Part shown: positions 43,855 to 56,415 of the stretch, in pieces
Position numbering within the stretch: position 1 is the stretch's first letter
How the letters are laid out: each line of letters opens with the position of its first letter
Assembly (NCBI GenBank): GCA_958450325.1
Contig: OY288259.1
Span: 56,694,987-56,758,986 of the forward strand
Origin: Agrostemma githago
Taxonomy: Eukaryota; Streptophyta; Magnoliopsida; Caryophyllales; Caryophyllaceae
DNA: 64,000 bases
Direction of reading: 5' to 3'
The notes under the pieces: generated by a model
The model's database searches: none
The model's input: the letters and a program-made list of their open reading frames with translations, nothing else
Told to the model about the DNA's origin: nothing
Made by a program: the position numbers and the translations under genes

Positions 43855-46800
43855 CTAATTATCGTCACTGTCACTGTCACTGTCCGCGTCGGTGTGCGGT
43901 TCAATGAACCCCTCGTCCCCGTCTTCATCATCATCGTCCCAGTCAGTATTCACCTCATCACCGTCATCTTCATCGTCGATGACCAAGTCGTCGTCCTCAT
44001 CACCCTCTCCCTCAGGAACAATCCAGTCGGCAAACTCGTCGTCCTCCCCTACAGCACCAGCAACTTCGACTACATATTCTTCTTCATTGACGTCAGTGTC
44101 TTCGATCAGAGTTGATGACATCGGCTGATTATTACCAACCACACTCTCTTGGTAGACGTCATCGTCGATGATAGGATTATCAACTTGTGATCTTGCCTTG
44201 ATTTTGAAAACCGCAGACCAATTCGTACTCTTTTTTCCCTTTGGGTAAGGTGCATAGCAGACTTGATCAACTTGATACGCCAACACAAAAGGGTTGTGCC
44301 CTCGCAGTTTTCTTGTCAGGTCGACATCCACAAGATTGTAGTTCTCATGAACAGTGACTCCGTGCGGGGAGTTGTCGATCCAATCACATTTGAACAGTAT
44401 GGCCTTGCAGTTTTTGTGGCTGTCGTAGTAGTCTAGCTCGATCACCTCGATTAGTGTTCCATAGTAATCTGACCCTTCGGTAGACAACACACATACGCCG
44501 TTACTTTTGGTCAGTTTCGGAACATCAACACCCTCGGTAAACGCACGGAACTTATACCCGTTAATTGTATATCGCCTCCAAGTTCTGACTCGTGAAGACG
44601 GCCCAGTGACTAGTGGTTTTACAATGGGATCCTCCAGCGCTTCAGGCTATTGTCAACATAAAATTCGTCGAAAAACAATGCAATTAAAATTTGTACCAAA
44701 CACATACACAATTTATAATGATCAAGCAAATAGCATTTCAACATACTTGAGTACGTAGCCATGAGGGGAACAATGACTCATACGCCACCCAAACATCTTC
44801 AGATGTTTTCACTCCCGCATGTTCTGCCATAATGAAAGCCTCGAATTTCTTGAAATTTTCAGCAGTTGTATTTAATCACACATACTACCAATTATGAGGA
44901 GGGTATGTTATACGTGAGTTACTTACTCCTCGTACGGTCTGATTACAGGGCCACAGTTTCTCAGAACGTAGGAGTGTGCCTGCTTGTACTCAACATCGGT
45001 CAACCACCTCTCCTTACATTTTCCAGTGGTACTTCCAACATCAGACTGAAAGGGTTCCACCTCTAGTTGGTGGTCTTCAGTCTGATGCGCACCCACGTCT
45101 AGGTCTTTGGCTTTTGTGTCAACGTGCTCTTCGAAGTAGAAGGAGCAGAAGTTTGATGTCTCCTCTAACAAATACGCGTTGCATATTGAACCCTCAACAC
45201 GTGCTTTGTTACCAATTTTTTTTTCAGATGGTTTAAGAACCTGCAAATTAAAATATTAGCTCTCATGTAAGACTTAATTGGTAATCAATGCACGGGAAGT
45301 CACACGAAGGAGAGTTGAGGACGTTACCTTTCGAATGGGTACATCCACCTGTACTGAACAGGACCGCCAACCCTTGCCTCATACGGCAAATGAAGTGGGA
45401 GATGCTCCATCGAGTTGAAGAATGACGGAGGGAATATTTTCTCCAACTTGCAAAGGATCTCGGGAATCCTGTTCTCAAGTCGATTCATGGACTCGACTGA
45501 CACCATAGTGGAACACAAATCTCGGAAGAACTGACTGATCTCTGTCAATGCATTCCACGTGTTCATTGGCAGCAGCTGCTTCAAAGCTACTGGCATCAAG
45601 CGCGACATAAACACGTGACAGTCGTGGCTTTTCATGCCATGCAAAATTAACTTGGACTGGTCCACACACCGGGATAAGTCGGATGCGTAACCATCCGGAA
45701 ACTTCAAACCACTCACCCAATCGCACAAAGCCTTCCTATCATTTTTGTCCATAACAAAGGACGACGATTTGGGTCGCCCAAGACACAATTCCTTGAAATC
45801 TGCTTTGCCTTTTGGTCCGAAGGCTGTCTTGTTCGGTACATCCATCACGGTGTTGATAATCTGCTCAAGGAAATTCTTCTCGATATGCATAACATCAAGG
45901 TTGTGTCTGATAAGCAGAGTGTGCCAGTACGGAAGTTCCCAGAATATGCTCTGCTTCCACCAACCTTCCTTCTTGTCCTTCAATTTTTTCAACTGTTGGT
46001 GGGTAGCGTGTACTATTGTAGGGTACTTCTGCACATCTGCCCATATCTCATCGCCTGTTAACCGTTTACATGCGATCCTAGTTTCATCGGGTTGTTTCTT
46101 CAGAAAACTCTTACAGTTATGCCTAAATGGATGGTCGGAAGGTAGAAATTGTCTGTGACAGTCAAACCAAGATACCTTTCCGCTATTTTTAAGCCAAAAG
46201 GATTTCTGATCCTTCGCTTGACAGTAAGGACAAGCACGGTAACCCGTTGTACTCCAACCAGACAACATCCCATAAGCTGGGAAGTCGTTGATGGTCCACA
46301 TTAGTGCAGCTCGTAAATTGAAACTAGTTTTCCTCGACACATCGTACGTGTAAATCCCATTATCCCACAAACTTTTTAACTCCTCAACAAGTGGTTGGAG
46401 ATACACGTCCATATTGGCTTTCGGGTTCTTAGGGCCAGGAACAATAAGTGACAGGAGCATAAATTGTCTCTTATTGCATAACCACGGCGGTAGGTTGTAC
46501 GGTGTCAAAATAACCGGCCAACACGAGTACGACTTGCCGAACTGCCCGTAGGGTGAGAAACCATCTGTGCACAAACCCAAACGTACGTTGCGCGGCTCTT
46601 TCGCGAACTCGGGATGTTTGATATCAAATGTCTTCCAAGCTTCACCATCGCTAGGGTGTGTCATCATACCACTAACTCTGATTTTGGAGTTACTGTGGTG
46701 CCAACTCATCTCGCCCGCAATTTTCTTTGTCGCATACAGTCTTTGCAGCCTCGGACCAACTGGGAAGTAAGTCAAGACCTTATAGTTGGTACTCTCTTCC

Positions 46801-47572
46801 CCCTAGTATTTTTTGTTCGACTCTTGTACCTCCCGGATCCACATTTCCTACACGCGTCGAGGTCCGAATCTCCCTTCCAGAACAGCATGCATCCATTCGG
46901 ACACGAGTCTATCTTTTCGTGGGGGAGTTGGAGGCCCTTCAACAAATTTTTGACCTCGTAGAAATTATTTGCCATGACATTCTCCTTAGTGCCTCGTAGA
47001 AGGTCAATTAGCAGTTGGATCCAACCGTCTAAATGTCTTAAGGCCATGTTGCTCTCGCACTTCAAAGTCAGCATCCTTGAAGCGACTTGCAACAGACTCA
47101 TATCGCACCCGCTGAAAACTGGGAGTTCGGCATTTTTTAGCATTTCGAAAAAGGAAAGGACTTTTGGGTTAGGTTCATGTTGTACTTCTTCGTCGCTTAA
47201 GTTGTCTGGGTTACGTTCCTCCTCCATGATGTCCTCAACCGTCGTACGCAGTGCGTCCTCTACGAAGTCCCGGTACGGATTTTCGCGAACAGGTTCTTGC
47301 AGGCGACTACTTTCATTTTCACCATGATACGTCCACACGTAGTAGTTCTCAACAAAATCGTGCTTGTATAGATGCTGTTTGACATCTACTTCATGTTTTA
47401 AGGCACGGTTTTGACATTTTCTACATGGGCACCTAAGCTGCTCGCTGGTGTAGTGGGGGTTATTATCTAAGGAAAACTTGATGAACTCCTCCACACCGTC
47501 TCTAAATTCTATTTTCGGTCGCTTATTGTCGGACAGTCTCTCGTACATCCAACTTCGTTCTACTCTATTCAT
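43855..47572 (-). CDS. TNP2-like CACTA transposase, one frame break near 46780
   Basis: It starts MNRVERSWMYERL, a typical transposase-associated domain with CPCRKCQNR and KHDF (zinc-binding type). The Transposase_21 core follows (TYFPVGPRLQRLYATKKIAG, LCTDGFSPYGQFGKSYSCWP, TGYRACPYCQAKDQ, HNLDVMHIEKNF). The main open frames are 47572-46772 and 46775-45324. They meet where KRVPT shifts into KVLTYFPVGP, so a base or two has been lost or gained near 46780-46784. Further exons run 45240-44927 (SNKARVEG-type segment, here GNKARVEGSICNAYLLEE), then to a DUF4216-like region (SDYYGTLIEVIELDYYD, VLFKCDW-type FKCDWIDN) and a very acidic C-terminus ending at 43855. The protein cuts at CACTA ends in the nucleus. 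With the frame break the protein would be truncated unless it is a sequencing error. Confidence 0.88.
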
Positions 47573-48204
47573 TCTATATGGATTGAACTATGAATGATTA
47601 GGGTATGTAGACATGAACAAAATGGCGTGGGGGAAGAATTCAACAACATGGAATTTGAAGAAAAGTTTGCGAATTTCAGTTGAAGTTGGAACTCTCACAA
47701 CCATCACTTTAAAAACGATTCATCACCGGGGACCTTATCACTCCAACCTAAACCCATTCTTGTGCGTTCCATGTCACTGATAAACACGAAATTGTGTGAT
47801 GTCGATAAGAGCAAAATTCGGCAGCAATTCGCCTCAGTTCTCCAAAAGCACAATGTGGAATATATGAAAACTCCACATATGCAATCGAAGAACATTGAGG
47901 GAATTGTCACCGAATTTTGCTCTTACCAACACAACACAATTTCATGTTTACCACCTAAGTGACATGAAAGGCACAAGAACAGTCCCAAAACGGGGACTGT
48001 CCAAGAATTACTCCTAATGAGTAACTCTTGAACGGGCACTAGGTAGGTCTGGGTAGATTTCAAACAATGCTCATACGCAGCACACAACGAAAACAAATAA
48101 CAACAGTAATCAAATCTCAACACAGTAATCCAAAACATTAATACTTACTATGATTACAACCACTAACTGCTGAAATTTAAGTAACAAAACGCATTTCCCT
48201 TTTT

Positions 48205-48980
48205 TTAGTATTGTTTACGTAGTAGTAGTTTAGTAGTTTAGTAGTAGTAGTAGTAGTAGTGAAAGTAGAAGTACTAAATTAGTAGTAGTAGTAGTATAAT
48301 AGTAGTAGTAGTAACAAAAGTAGAAGTAGTAACTTAGTAGTAGTAAATTAGTAGTAGTAGTAGTAGTAGTAGTTTAGTAATAGTAGTTTAGTAATAGTAA
48401 AAGTAGAAGTAGTAAATTAGTAGTAGTACTATAGTAGTACTAGTAGTATAGTAGTAGTAGTAGTAGTAAAAGTAGTAGTAAATTAGTAGTAGTAGTAGTT
48501 TAGTAGTAGTACTAAAAGTAGTAGTAAATTAGTAGTAGTAGTATAGTAGTACTAGTAGTATAGTAGTAGTAGTAAAAGTAGTAAATTAGTAGTAGTAGTA
48601 TAGTAGTACTAGTAGTACTAGTAGTATAGTAGTAGTAGTAGTAGTAGTAAAAGTAGAAGTAAATTAGTAGTTTAGTAGTAGTAGTAATAAAAGTAGAAGT
48701 AGTAAATTAGTAGTAGTAGTAAATTAGTAGTAGTAGTAGTAGTAGTTTAGTAATAGTAAAAGTAGAAGTAGTAAATTAGTAGTAGTAGTAAATTAGTAGT
48801 AGTAGTATAGTAGTAGTAGTAGTAGTAGTAGTAAAAGTAGAAGTAGTAAATTAGTAGTAGTAGTAGTATAGTAGTAGTAATAATAAAAGTAGAAGTAGTA
48901 AATTAGTAGTAGTAAATTAGTAGTATTAGTAGTAGTTTAGTAAGAGTAAAAGTAGAAGTAGTAAATTAGTAATAGTAGTA

Positions 48981-49013
<33 letters not shown>

Positions 49014-49590
49014 CAAAAGTAGTAGTAAATTAGTAGTAGTAGTAGTAGTAGTAGTAATAAAAGTAGAAGTAGTAAATTAGTAGTACTAGAAGTATAGTAG
49101 TACTAGTACTAGTAGTATAGTAATAAAAGTAGAAGTATGAAATTAGTAGTAGTAGTAGTAGTAGTAGTAGAAAATTAGTATTAGTGGTAATAGTAAAAAA
49201 TTATTAGTAGTAGTAGTAGAGAATTAGTAGTAAATTACTAAAGTATTAGCTAGATTAGTAGTAGTAGTGTTAGTAGATTTGTTGTACTAGATTAGTAGTA
49301 GTATTAGTAGTACATAGTATTAGTATTATGTTATTAGTATTAGTAATATTAGTAGTAGATTAGTAATATTAGTAGAAGCATTAGTAGTAATGAAGTATTT
49401 TAATGGAATATTAGTAATAGATTAATATTACTACTAGTAGTAGATTAGTATTACTACTAGCACTAGTAAAGTACTACTACTAAAACTACTAATTAATCTA
49501 CTACTAATACTAGTACCCATCTACATCAACAAATCTAATTCATTATTATACTACTACATTCTACTACTACTAATCTAATAACACAATTTC
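48205..49590. repeat. Very long (AGT)n trinucleotide array
   Basis: About 1.3 kb of GTA/AGT repeats with scattered AAA and ATT variants (TAGTAAATTAGTAGTAG, AAAGTAGAAGTAG), switching to the complementary ACT/CTA form at about 49425-49575. It lies within the CACTA element upstream of the transposase ATG. No coding. Confidence 0.95.
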
Positions 49591-50110
49591 TAACCTAATA
49601 CAATAATCACTAATACCTAATTAACATACTAACTAACCTAATTCGCATACTACAATTACCGTCTAACAATAAAACGAAATTAAATCTAATTCACATAATA
49701 ATTAACTTAATTCTCATAATAATTAACCTAATGAATATACTAATTAACATAATTCTCATAATAATTAACCTAATGAATATACTAATTAACATACTAACCC
49801 TAATGAATATACTAATTAATATACTAACATAATCAGGTAATTAATCTACTTAACCTAATTTAGGTACTAACATAATCACCAAATTAACTAATTAACCTAA
49901 TTAACTACTAATTAACATAATCACCAAATTAACTAATTAATCTAATTAACATGTTAATATAAACATAATTAAACTAATTACTCTAATTAACTACCAATCA
50001 ATCTAATTACCTAACAATGAACTTAATCAAACCAATTAATCAAACCCTAATTATCAATTAATCAAACCAATTAACAATGAAATACCAATTAATCAAACCC
50101 TAATTATAAT
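49591..50110. repeat. AT-rich diverged tandem repeat in the CACTA element
   Basis: ATTAACATAATTCTCATAAT and CCTAATGAATATACTAATTA units repeat with variations, dominated by TTAATTA and CTAATTAAC words. It probably lies in a 5' intron of the transposase gene. Confidence 0.7.
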
Positions 50111-50112
50111 AC

Positions 50113-50480
50113 CTGAAGATTGGGGGTCGGGTTTGGGTTTTCGACTTCGCCGGAGGTGCGCCGGAGGTTCGCCGGCAGGGGAATTCGTGGGGGTTTAGGG
50201 TTCTGGGTCGCCGGGTACTGGGTCGCCGGGGTTCTGGGTCGCCGGGTTTTGGTCGTCGCGCGTGAGGGTCGCCGGTTGTTGGTCGTCGCCGGCAGTGTAT
50301 AATGGGGGTCGTCGGTTTAAGGTATCGATTTGGGGGTCTAATTAGAGAGGGAGATGGGGGTCGTCGCTGGATCTGTGTAGGATGGGGTCGCCGGAGGTGC
50401 GCGTGTCGCCGGAGGTGTGCGTTGGGAGTCGCCGGAGTTTCGTCGGGTTTCGCCTTCGATTTAGAGAGGGAGATGGGGGT
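50113..50480 (-). other. GC-rich block, possible first exon of the transposase gene
   Basis: An abrupt GC-rich block with GGTCGCCGG-type repeats. On the minus strand it ends CTTCAG|GTATTA at 50113, a good splice donor, and lies between the subterminal array and the AGT array. A non-coding 5' exon, with the AGT array inside the first intron, would fit. The plus-strand open frames here are probably not genes. Confidence 0.4.
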
Positions 50481-50534
50481 TCGGGTTAGGGTTTCTGTTA
50501 TGTTCTCGCGTTATTTTTTTTTTATATTAAAACA

Positions 50535-51600
50535 TGTGCGTCGGATTAGCCGACGCAAACCGACGAAGATTTCAAGTTTGCGTCGGCTAATCCGATGCAG
50601 ACCGTATTTTTTTTTTTAAAAGGTTGCGTGGGATTAGCCGATGCAATCAGACGCACTATTCAACATTGCGTCGGCTAATCCGATGCAACGCTATTACTTC
50701 TGTTGACCAATTTTTTTATTTTGACGCACTGTGCATCGGATTAGCCGACGCAAGCAGACGCAATATTCAACTTTGCGTCGGCTAATCCGATGCAACGCTA
50801 TTAATTCTGTTGACCAAATTTTTTTAATTTTGACGCACTGTGCATCGGATTAGCCGACGCAAACCGACGAAGATTTCAAGTTTGCATCGGCTAATCCGAT
50901 GCAGACCGTATTTTTTTTTTTTTTTTAAAAGGTTGCGTGGGATTAGCCGATGCAATCAGACGCACTATTCAACATTGCGTCGGCTAATCCGATGCAACGC
51001 TATTACTTCTGTTGACCAATTTTTTTATTTTGACGCACTGTGCATCGGATTAGCCGACGCAAGCAGACGCAATATTCAACTTTGCGTCGGCTAATCCGAT
51101 GCAACGCTATTAATTCTGTTGACCAAATTTTTTTTAATTTTGACACACTGTGCATCGGATTAGCCGACGCAATCAGACGCAATTTTCAAGTTTGCGTCGG
51201 CTAATCCGATGCAACGCTATTAATTCTGTTGACTATTTGTTTTTTTTTATTTTGACGCACCCTGCATCGGATTAACCGACGCAATCGAATGCAATATTAT
51301 AGTTTGCGTCGGCTAATCCGATGCAAAGCTATTAATTCTGTTGACTAAATTTTTTCATTTTGACGCAGGCTGCATCGGATTAGCCGACGCAAATTTTGTT
51401 TTTGCGTCTAGTTGCGTCGGCTAATCCCACGCAAAACCTTTGACATAATGGCGCCAAACCAAAATTATTGGCGCCTGTATCATGGAGTCGGATAGCGTCG
51501 GTTAGTCCCACGCAATGTTATTGCATCGGATTAGCCGACGCAAATCGACACAGTTACGTCATTTGCGTCGGATTTATAATCCGACGCAACTTATCCGATG
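50535..51600. repeat. Right subterminal palindrome array of the CACTA element
   Basis: Units pairing GCATCGGATTAGCCGACGCA with GCGTCGGCTAATCCGATGC repeat at least eight times, spaced by GCTATTAATTCTGTTGACCA and TTTTGACGCAC. A roughly 290-bp segment (about 50535-50820) is repeated at 50840-51125 almost intact. Confidence 0.9.
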
Positions 51601-51997
51601 CTATTTCCGCTGTTTTTAGTAGTGTGAGCTGAGTTCTGTCGAGCGACGTTTGGACGCGGGTAGATGGGTGAAGTCATTTGAACGTATCTATCTATGTTCT
51701 ATTAATAGGTGAAGAAGACTTAAATTGCATCAAATTTAAGACAAGAATTACTGCATCCAATTTAAGACGGGAATGCGAAGAGGTTGAGGAAGCTAAATAG
51801 ATAGAGACGGCAAAGGAGTTTTATTATACTCGTAAATAGGTAGATAGTAATAGTAACAACGAAGAGTTAAGATAATAGTGAAGAGATAGGACACGTGGCA
51901 ACATGAGGTGGGTTTAGAATTAGTGAAATGAGGGATTAGTATTAGTAGATAGTTTAGGCTAATGCAAAAGGATTGACTTTTTATTATATAGTATAGA

Positions 51998-54900
51998 TCT
52001 AAGCGACTGCGTAACTCAATTTTAATACACCGAAACACAAGTTGAGGTCGAGCTAAAACTCCATATATATAGTACTCATACTAATTAATTTTGCTAGAAT
52101 TGGTGAGTTGACAAATTACTTAACAAAAAAAACATTAGATGGACATACTCGTTTGTCATATCCAATCATGCACGTATAACAAAAAATTGTAATCGATCGA
52201 TCTAGTTGGGTAATCCATCTACAAGTCAAGGTACATTTTTGTTCCATAAGAAATTCACCCGCAGTACTAGTTCAGATTAGAGGAAACACGCCTCCATTAA
52301 TATAACAACCTTCATCATAGATTCATAGACACTCAGATAAATTTTAAATGAATACTCAACTGCCATTGAGTCACGTAAATGTAATCCCCTATAAATTCTA
52401 ATGCAATACAGTGACGAAAACACTGTAGATTTGGGATTAAAACACACTGATGTTCTATATTTTACAGAAAGAACGGTGAAGAGTTTATGGATCCTAAGTA
52501 CCTAAGAGGGGGAGGGGGTGAATTAGGGTACCTTTTAAAATTTAAACTCAAACTTTATTAATTAAAGAGAGTTAAACTAAGTGGACTACTTAAAAATAAA
52601 GAAGTGAAGAAAAGTAAATGCTAAATAATCTGACCGTGATAGATTTGCCTTGGCAAAGGATACGGCCACAGAGCAAATGTCACAGTATGGTAGACTGTTG
52701 TCTGACTGCCTCTATTTCTCTTAACCAAAGGTAATGTTACAGAGAAATATTACAGTATATCGACTATTGCAAGTACTTTGAAAAACACAACTAAAACTAA
52801 TATTAATCCACGAACAAATGAGAGCGAAGCTAAACGACATGTGTTCTACTTTGTATGCGGCGGAAGTAAGGAGAAGAACATGAACACATTGCGTTTTTGA
52901 ATTGGTTCGGCCAACACTCTAAAGGCCTACATCCAATCCTTTTCTTATTAATAAATGTTAAGTAATCTACTCCGAAAACTTAAACCCTTACAATAAGAAC
53001 CAATAACCTACTCCGGTTACGACTCACGAGTTAGAAAGACTACTCCGTCTCCTAACTCTCCAATGACCTACTCCGGTCACGACTCTACTTAACTTACGAG
53101 GAAGTTACACTATTACAATCTAACTAAGTTAGACAAGAGCACTCATGACACAATGCAGCAGTTCGTTCGACTGTGATTTTTGAAGACTTTGAAAATATTT
53201 TGCAAAGAGTTTTCTAGGTTTTGGGATTTTAAGAGACAATTTGCAAAGAGCGATTTTGAGCTGAAAAGTCTTGAAGAATAAGTGTGGTGGAGTATCTCCT
53301 TTTATAGAAGAGCAAAAATCAAGATTGAAGCTTCTTTAAATAAGTCAACACTTTTAGGAAGAAGCAAAAGAGTTGGTTTAATCAAGGAGACACAAGAAGA
53401 GCAATCTTGAAGAAGTGAAACAAGGAAAGCAAGTTGAAAGTTTTCCAAATAAAAGTGAAGGATGAAACTTAAGGTTGAACCCAAGCAAAATAGGACAAAC
53501 ACAACTTTTGAGGCAACTTCTTTAGGAGAGAGAGAGCCTACTATTGGTGTTTGGTAAAAAGCTTTACAACCTTTTTGGGGTTTATTTGGGAAACCGTTTT
53601 TGACAACACAAAAATCACTTGCTTGCTCAACACTACACTTTAGAAATCAGTTTTGAAAAGATTTAAAGAGATGAGAACTTTAAGTTTTGAAATCTTTTCC
53701 TTTTGAAGAGGGCCGAACGGAAGTAACAGTCAACCGAACTGTTGCACACAGTTGGGTTGGCTAGTTACTAGAACTAACTACAATATATCAAAGGCTCTTA
53801 TCTTTACATCGTGACACTCTATGACGTTCTTGATTCTTTGGGCTTCTCGTCTTGATCTTCAAACGATCAATCTCAACATTCATCAACTAATTTTCAATTA
53901 AGCATAACCTGAAAAGTTAAACTAAGAAAACACAAATTAAATATGCTAGTCATCATCAACAAACCCAACAAACGGTCAGTCAATACAAAGGCCACTTTTT
54001 ACAAAAGGGCTAAATATAATCTCCAAATGGTTTACCAATCCATAAATAAACATAAATCAAACGGAGTAGGATACACGCCACTCGCTAGCTCACACCAAAC
54101 CCCGGAACAAATAATACCTGCCATGTTATAAACATAACAGCCACAATTCTGTGGGGAGCAACTCAGACAGTTCTCCCAGCCATACTACATAATATTAAAG
54201 CATAATTACTATTATATCAAAATAGTTGAAAATGGAAAACATTTAAAATGATACGGTAAAATACTTCAAAATGATTGTCAACCTACAAATCAATGTCAAT
54301 CTATTATAATAACGTCGTTATGCAAATCAATCAGTGTAACGGAATAGACTTTCACCAGGATCATACTAAACTAGGTTCGAGAATTCAGTCAAAACAAATT
54401 AGACTTCGGTCTCTAACTAGGCAACTTAACGATAACAGGACTGCGTGCAGTGAGGTCCTGGCTTAAGTAATGTACACCCCTCCTGGACACCAACCGTAAT
54501 CCAGTTCAACCCGACGGCGACTTACACGATGCGATATCTAAGTTTAAGGTCAAAATATACACACTCCTAAACACAAACCATGCTTAGTTCAACGACCAAT
54601 AATGTGTCTCAACATAGACACACCAGCTTTATAGTTGATGGCAAAACGTATAACCTAGACTGTATTACTCTACCCGTACACTTGTCCTTATTCCATAACT
54701 CCAAAACAAAGTCGTTGTCGTAATTCGATAGGATTATCAAAACGTTCTTAAAAAGGAACTTTCTAATTTGGGAAACTTTCTTCAAATATTAACTTTCCAA
54801 AATAGGTATTATTATAATTAGAAATCGTTTAACATTTGAATTATATAAAATAGTTATATTAGGCCTCGAGACATAAACATTATACTTATTTTATAAATAT

Positions 54901-55859
54901 ATATTTAACGATTAAAAGTCAACGAAAGTCAAAATCATAATTATTTCTCAAAAGGTTGAAATATAAGTAATTAAAAGTATTAAATTATAAATTTACAGAT
55001 TTTCCGGAAAAACACTATCTTACTATAAAATTCATAATTAAATCATCAAGAATCAAAACAAAGTAAGATCAGTGGGGCTGAAAACTTTAAAATCTTAGCT
55101 AAAACTTTTATTTCTGGAGTAAATCCAAATTTCAAACGTAACAAAGGTTTTTACTTGTACTTTCACAAACTGACAGAATTCGACATCCGATGGTATCTCA
55201 TTAACATAAGATGTTTAAAAATTGATTTTGAAGAAAATCCAATTGGAAACATTAAGTAGACTCTTCAAAGTTTAGGTAAATAAATTACCCAGAATAAATT
55301 CAAAGCTTTTCATAGGTTTTAAATTAGGGTTTATACGAAAATTGACAGATTCGCGGACTAATCTGACGTCTGTTCGTAAACTTTTTATTGTGACCAAAAT
55401 ACTTGAAATTATTATACGAAATTTAAAAGACATAAACTAGACTTAAAATAAAAAGTAGTCTATTTTCAAAATTTTCGAAAATAAAGTATTTACACAGGAT
55501 AAATAAATCGTATAAAGCACTAATAGATTTCCAAACATGCTGTAACTTTGTTAAAAACAATAAAACTTTCAATTTGATCGTTTATATTAAAAATACGAAA
55601 ATTAAGAAATTAATTCTTATTTATACGTTTTAGTCTCGGCCTTAATATGCTTTTAGAAGATTCGAAACATATTATCATAATATAGCAAACATGTTTATAA
55701 AAATTCGATTTTTAAAACAATATTACAAGCAACTCCAACACATATATATCATGCAATACCGAGTCACGCCATCATGTGTTACCTCCATCAAGATCCGTGT
55801 CAATAATATACTCGTCCTCCTCGGGTTGTCTCAAAAGTCTATAAAAAAATAACAAGGTA
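51998..55859. other. Repeat-derived, gene-free DNA
   Basis: From about 52500 the sequence CTAAGAGGGGGAGGGGGTGAAT and, further on, TTGGTTCGGCCAACACTCTA with CCTACTCCGGTTACGACTC-type repeats resemble non-coding parts of old retroelements; the class is not settled. From about 54100 to 55800 the DNA is AT-rich and may be part of another retroelement split by the CACTA insertion at 55860. No intact gene or clear LTR pair is seen. Confidence 0.35.
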
Positions 55860-56304
55860 CACTACTACAAAACATCAAATAGACAACTGATTTTTTTGCA
55901 ATAGACAGCTGATTTACAACAGTTGAGTAGTTTGGAGTTGTATATTAGTCTAACCATAGACATCTGTTTTACAACAGTTGTCTATTCATTAATAGACAAC
56001 TGTTTTCTAATATAACAGTTGTCTATTTTGTGTATAGATAACTGATGTTTTAAAACATTAGTTGTCTATTGCTCGAATAGACATCAGAGGTTTTAGAATA
56101 TTAGATGTCTATTGTACTACTAACGAACAAAAAAAAATTGAAATAATCTAATTTCACATACTGAGAACTTTAATTTTATTAATAAGAAAAACATTTAATC
56201 CCCAATACATCATCTGTTTTCATTTTCACGATATATATACATAGCTAACTACGAATCTATTGTACACGGGGTAGAATATACACAAGTGATCTAACTTTTC
56301 TCAC

Positions 56305-56415
56305 AATTTTTGAGGAAGAGACAATGCTAAATCTAACGACTCCTTCACTCCAGCGCCAGTGAAAATTTCTGTATCTGTTTTTCCGATAATGTCCTGATAA
56401 GGAATAGCACTGTAA
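56305..56415 (-). pseudogene. PAS-like sensor fragment, possibly from a histidine kinase
   Basis: After a splice-acceptor-like TGTCTGCTTACAG the minus strand reads AIPYQDIIGKTDTEIFTGAG then VKESLDLALSLPQKL and a stop. The IIGKTD-EIF pattern is typical of PAS domains, and the version with TG-GVKES recalls plant PAS-bearing histidine-kinase-like proteins. Only one exon-sized slice is present. The parent gene is uncertain. Confidence 0.4.

Larger units (their letters stand above)
41272..51624 (-). mobile_element. Autonomous-type CACTA (En/Spm) transposon
   Basis: It begins CACTACAAAAATCG and ends with the complement of CACTACTAAAAACAGCGG (plus strand ends TTTTTAGTAGTG). TGA is duplicated at 41269-41271 and 51625-51627, the 3-bp target duplication of the family. 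Subterminal regions (41290-41850 and 50535-51600) are packed with palindromic TTGCGTCGGCTAATCC units. It encodes two proteins on the minus strand, a TNP2-like transposase and an En/Spm-family second protein. Total 10353 bp. A frame break in the transposase may have disabled it. Confidence 0.95.
41165..51997 (-). mobile_element. Outer Helitron sequence interrupted by the CACTA element
   Basis: A minus-strand Helitron-type 5' start, A|TCTATACTATATAATAA, is at 51997 in plus coordinates. The DNA between it and the CACTA right end (51628-51997) and between 41165 and 41271 would be Helitron interior split by the CACTA insertion. Its 3' end may be the CTAG at 40465. It is supported only by terminus signatures. 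Confidence 0.4.

Noticed and set aside
43852..44128. Ser-rich and Val-rich plus-strand frames
   Set aside because: They mirror the acidic GAT/GAC-rich tail of the minus-strand transposase.
45745..47327. Plus-strand frames of 67-137 aa
   Set aside because: They lie opposite Transposase_21 exons and have no domain of their own.
50120..50619. Two plus-strand Gly/Arg/Val-rich frames of 60 and 105 aa
   Set aside because: They come from GGTCGCCGG repeats in the GC-rich block of the CACTA element; a non-coding first exon on the other strand is more likely.
53302..53502. 66-aa Leu-rich minus-strand frame
   Set aside because: It arises from purine-rich AAGAAG repeats on the plus strand and has no recognisable features.
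52495..53960. Intact LTR retrotransposon
   Set aside because: Words such as GAGGGGGTGAATTAGGGTAC look retroelement-derived, but no LTR pair, primer-binding site or gag-pol frame is visible.
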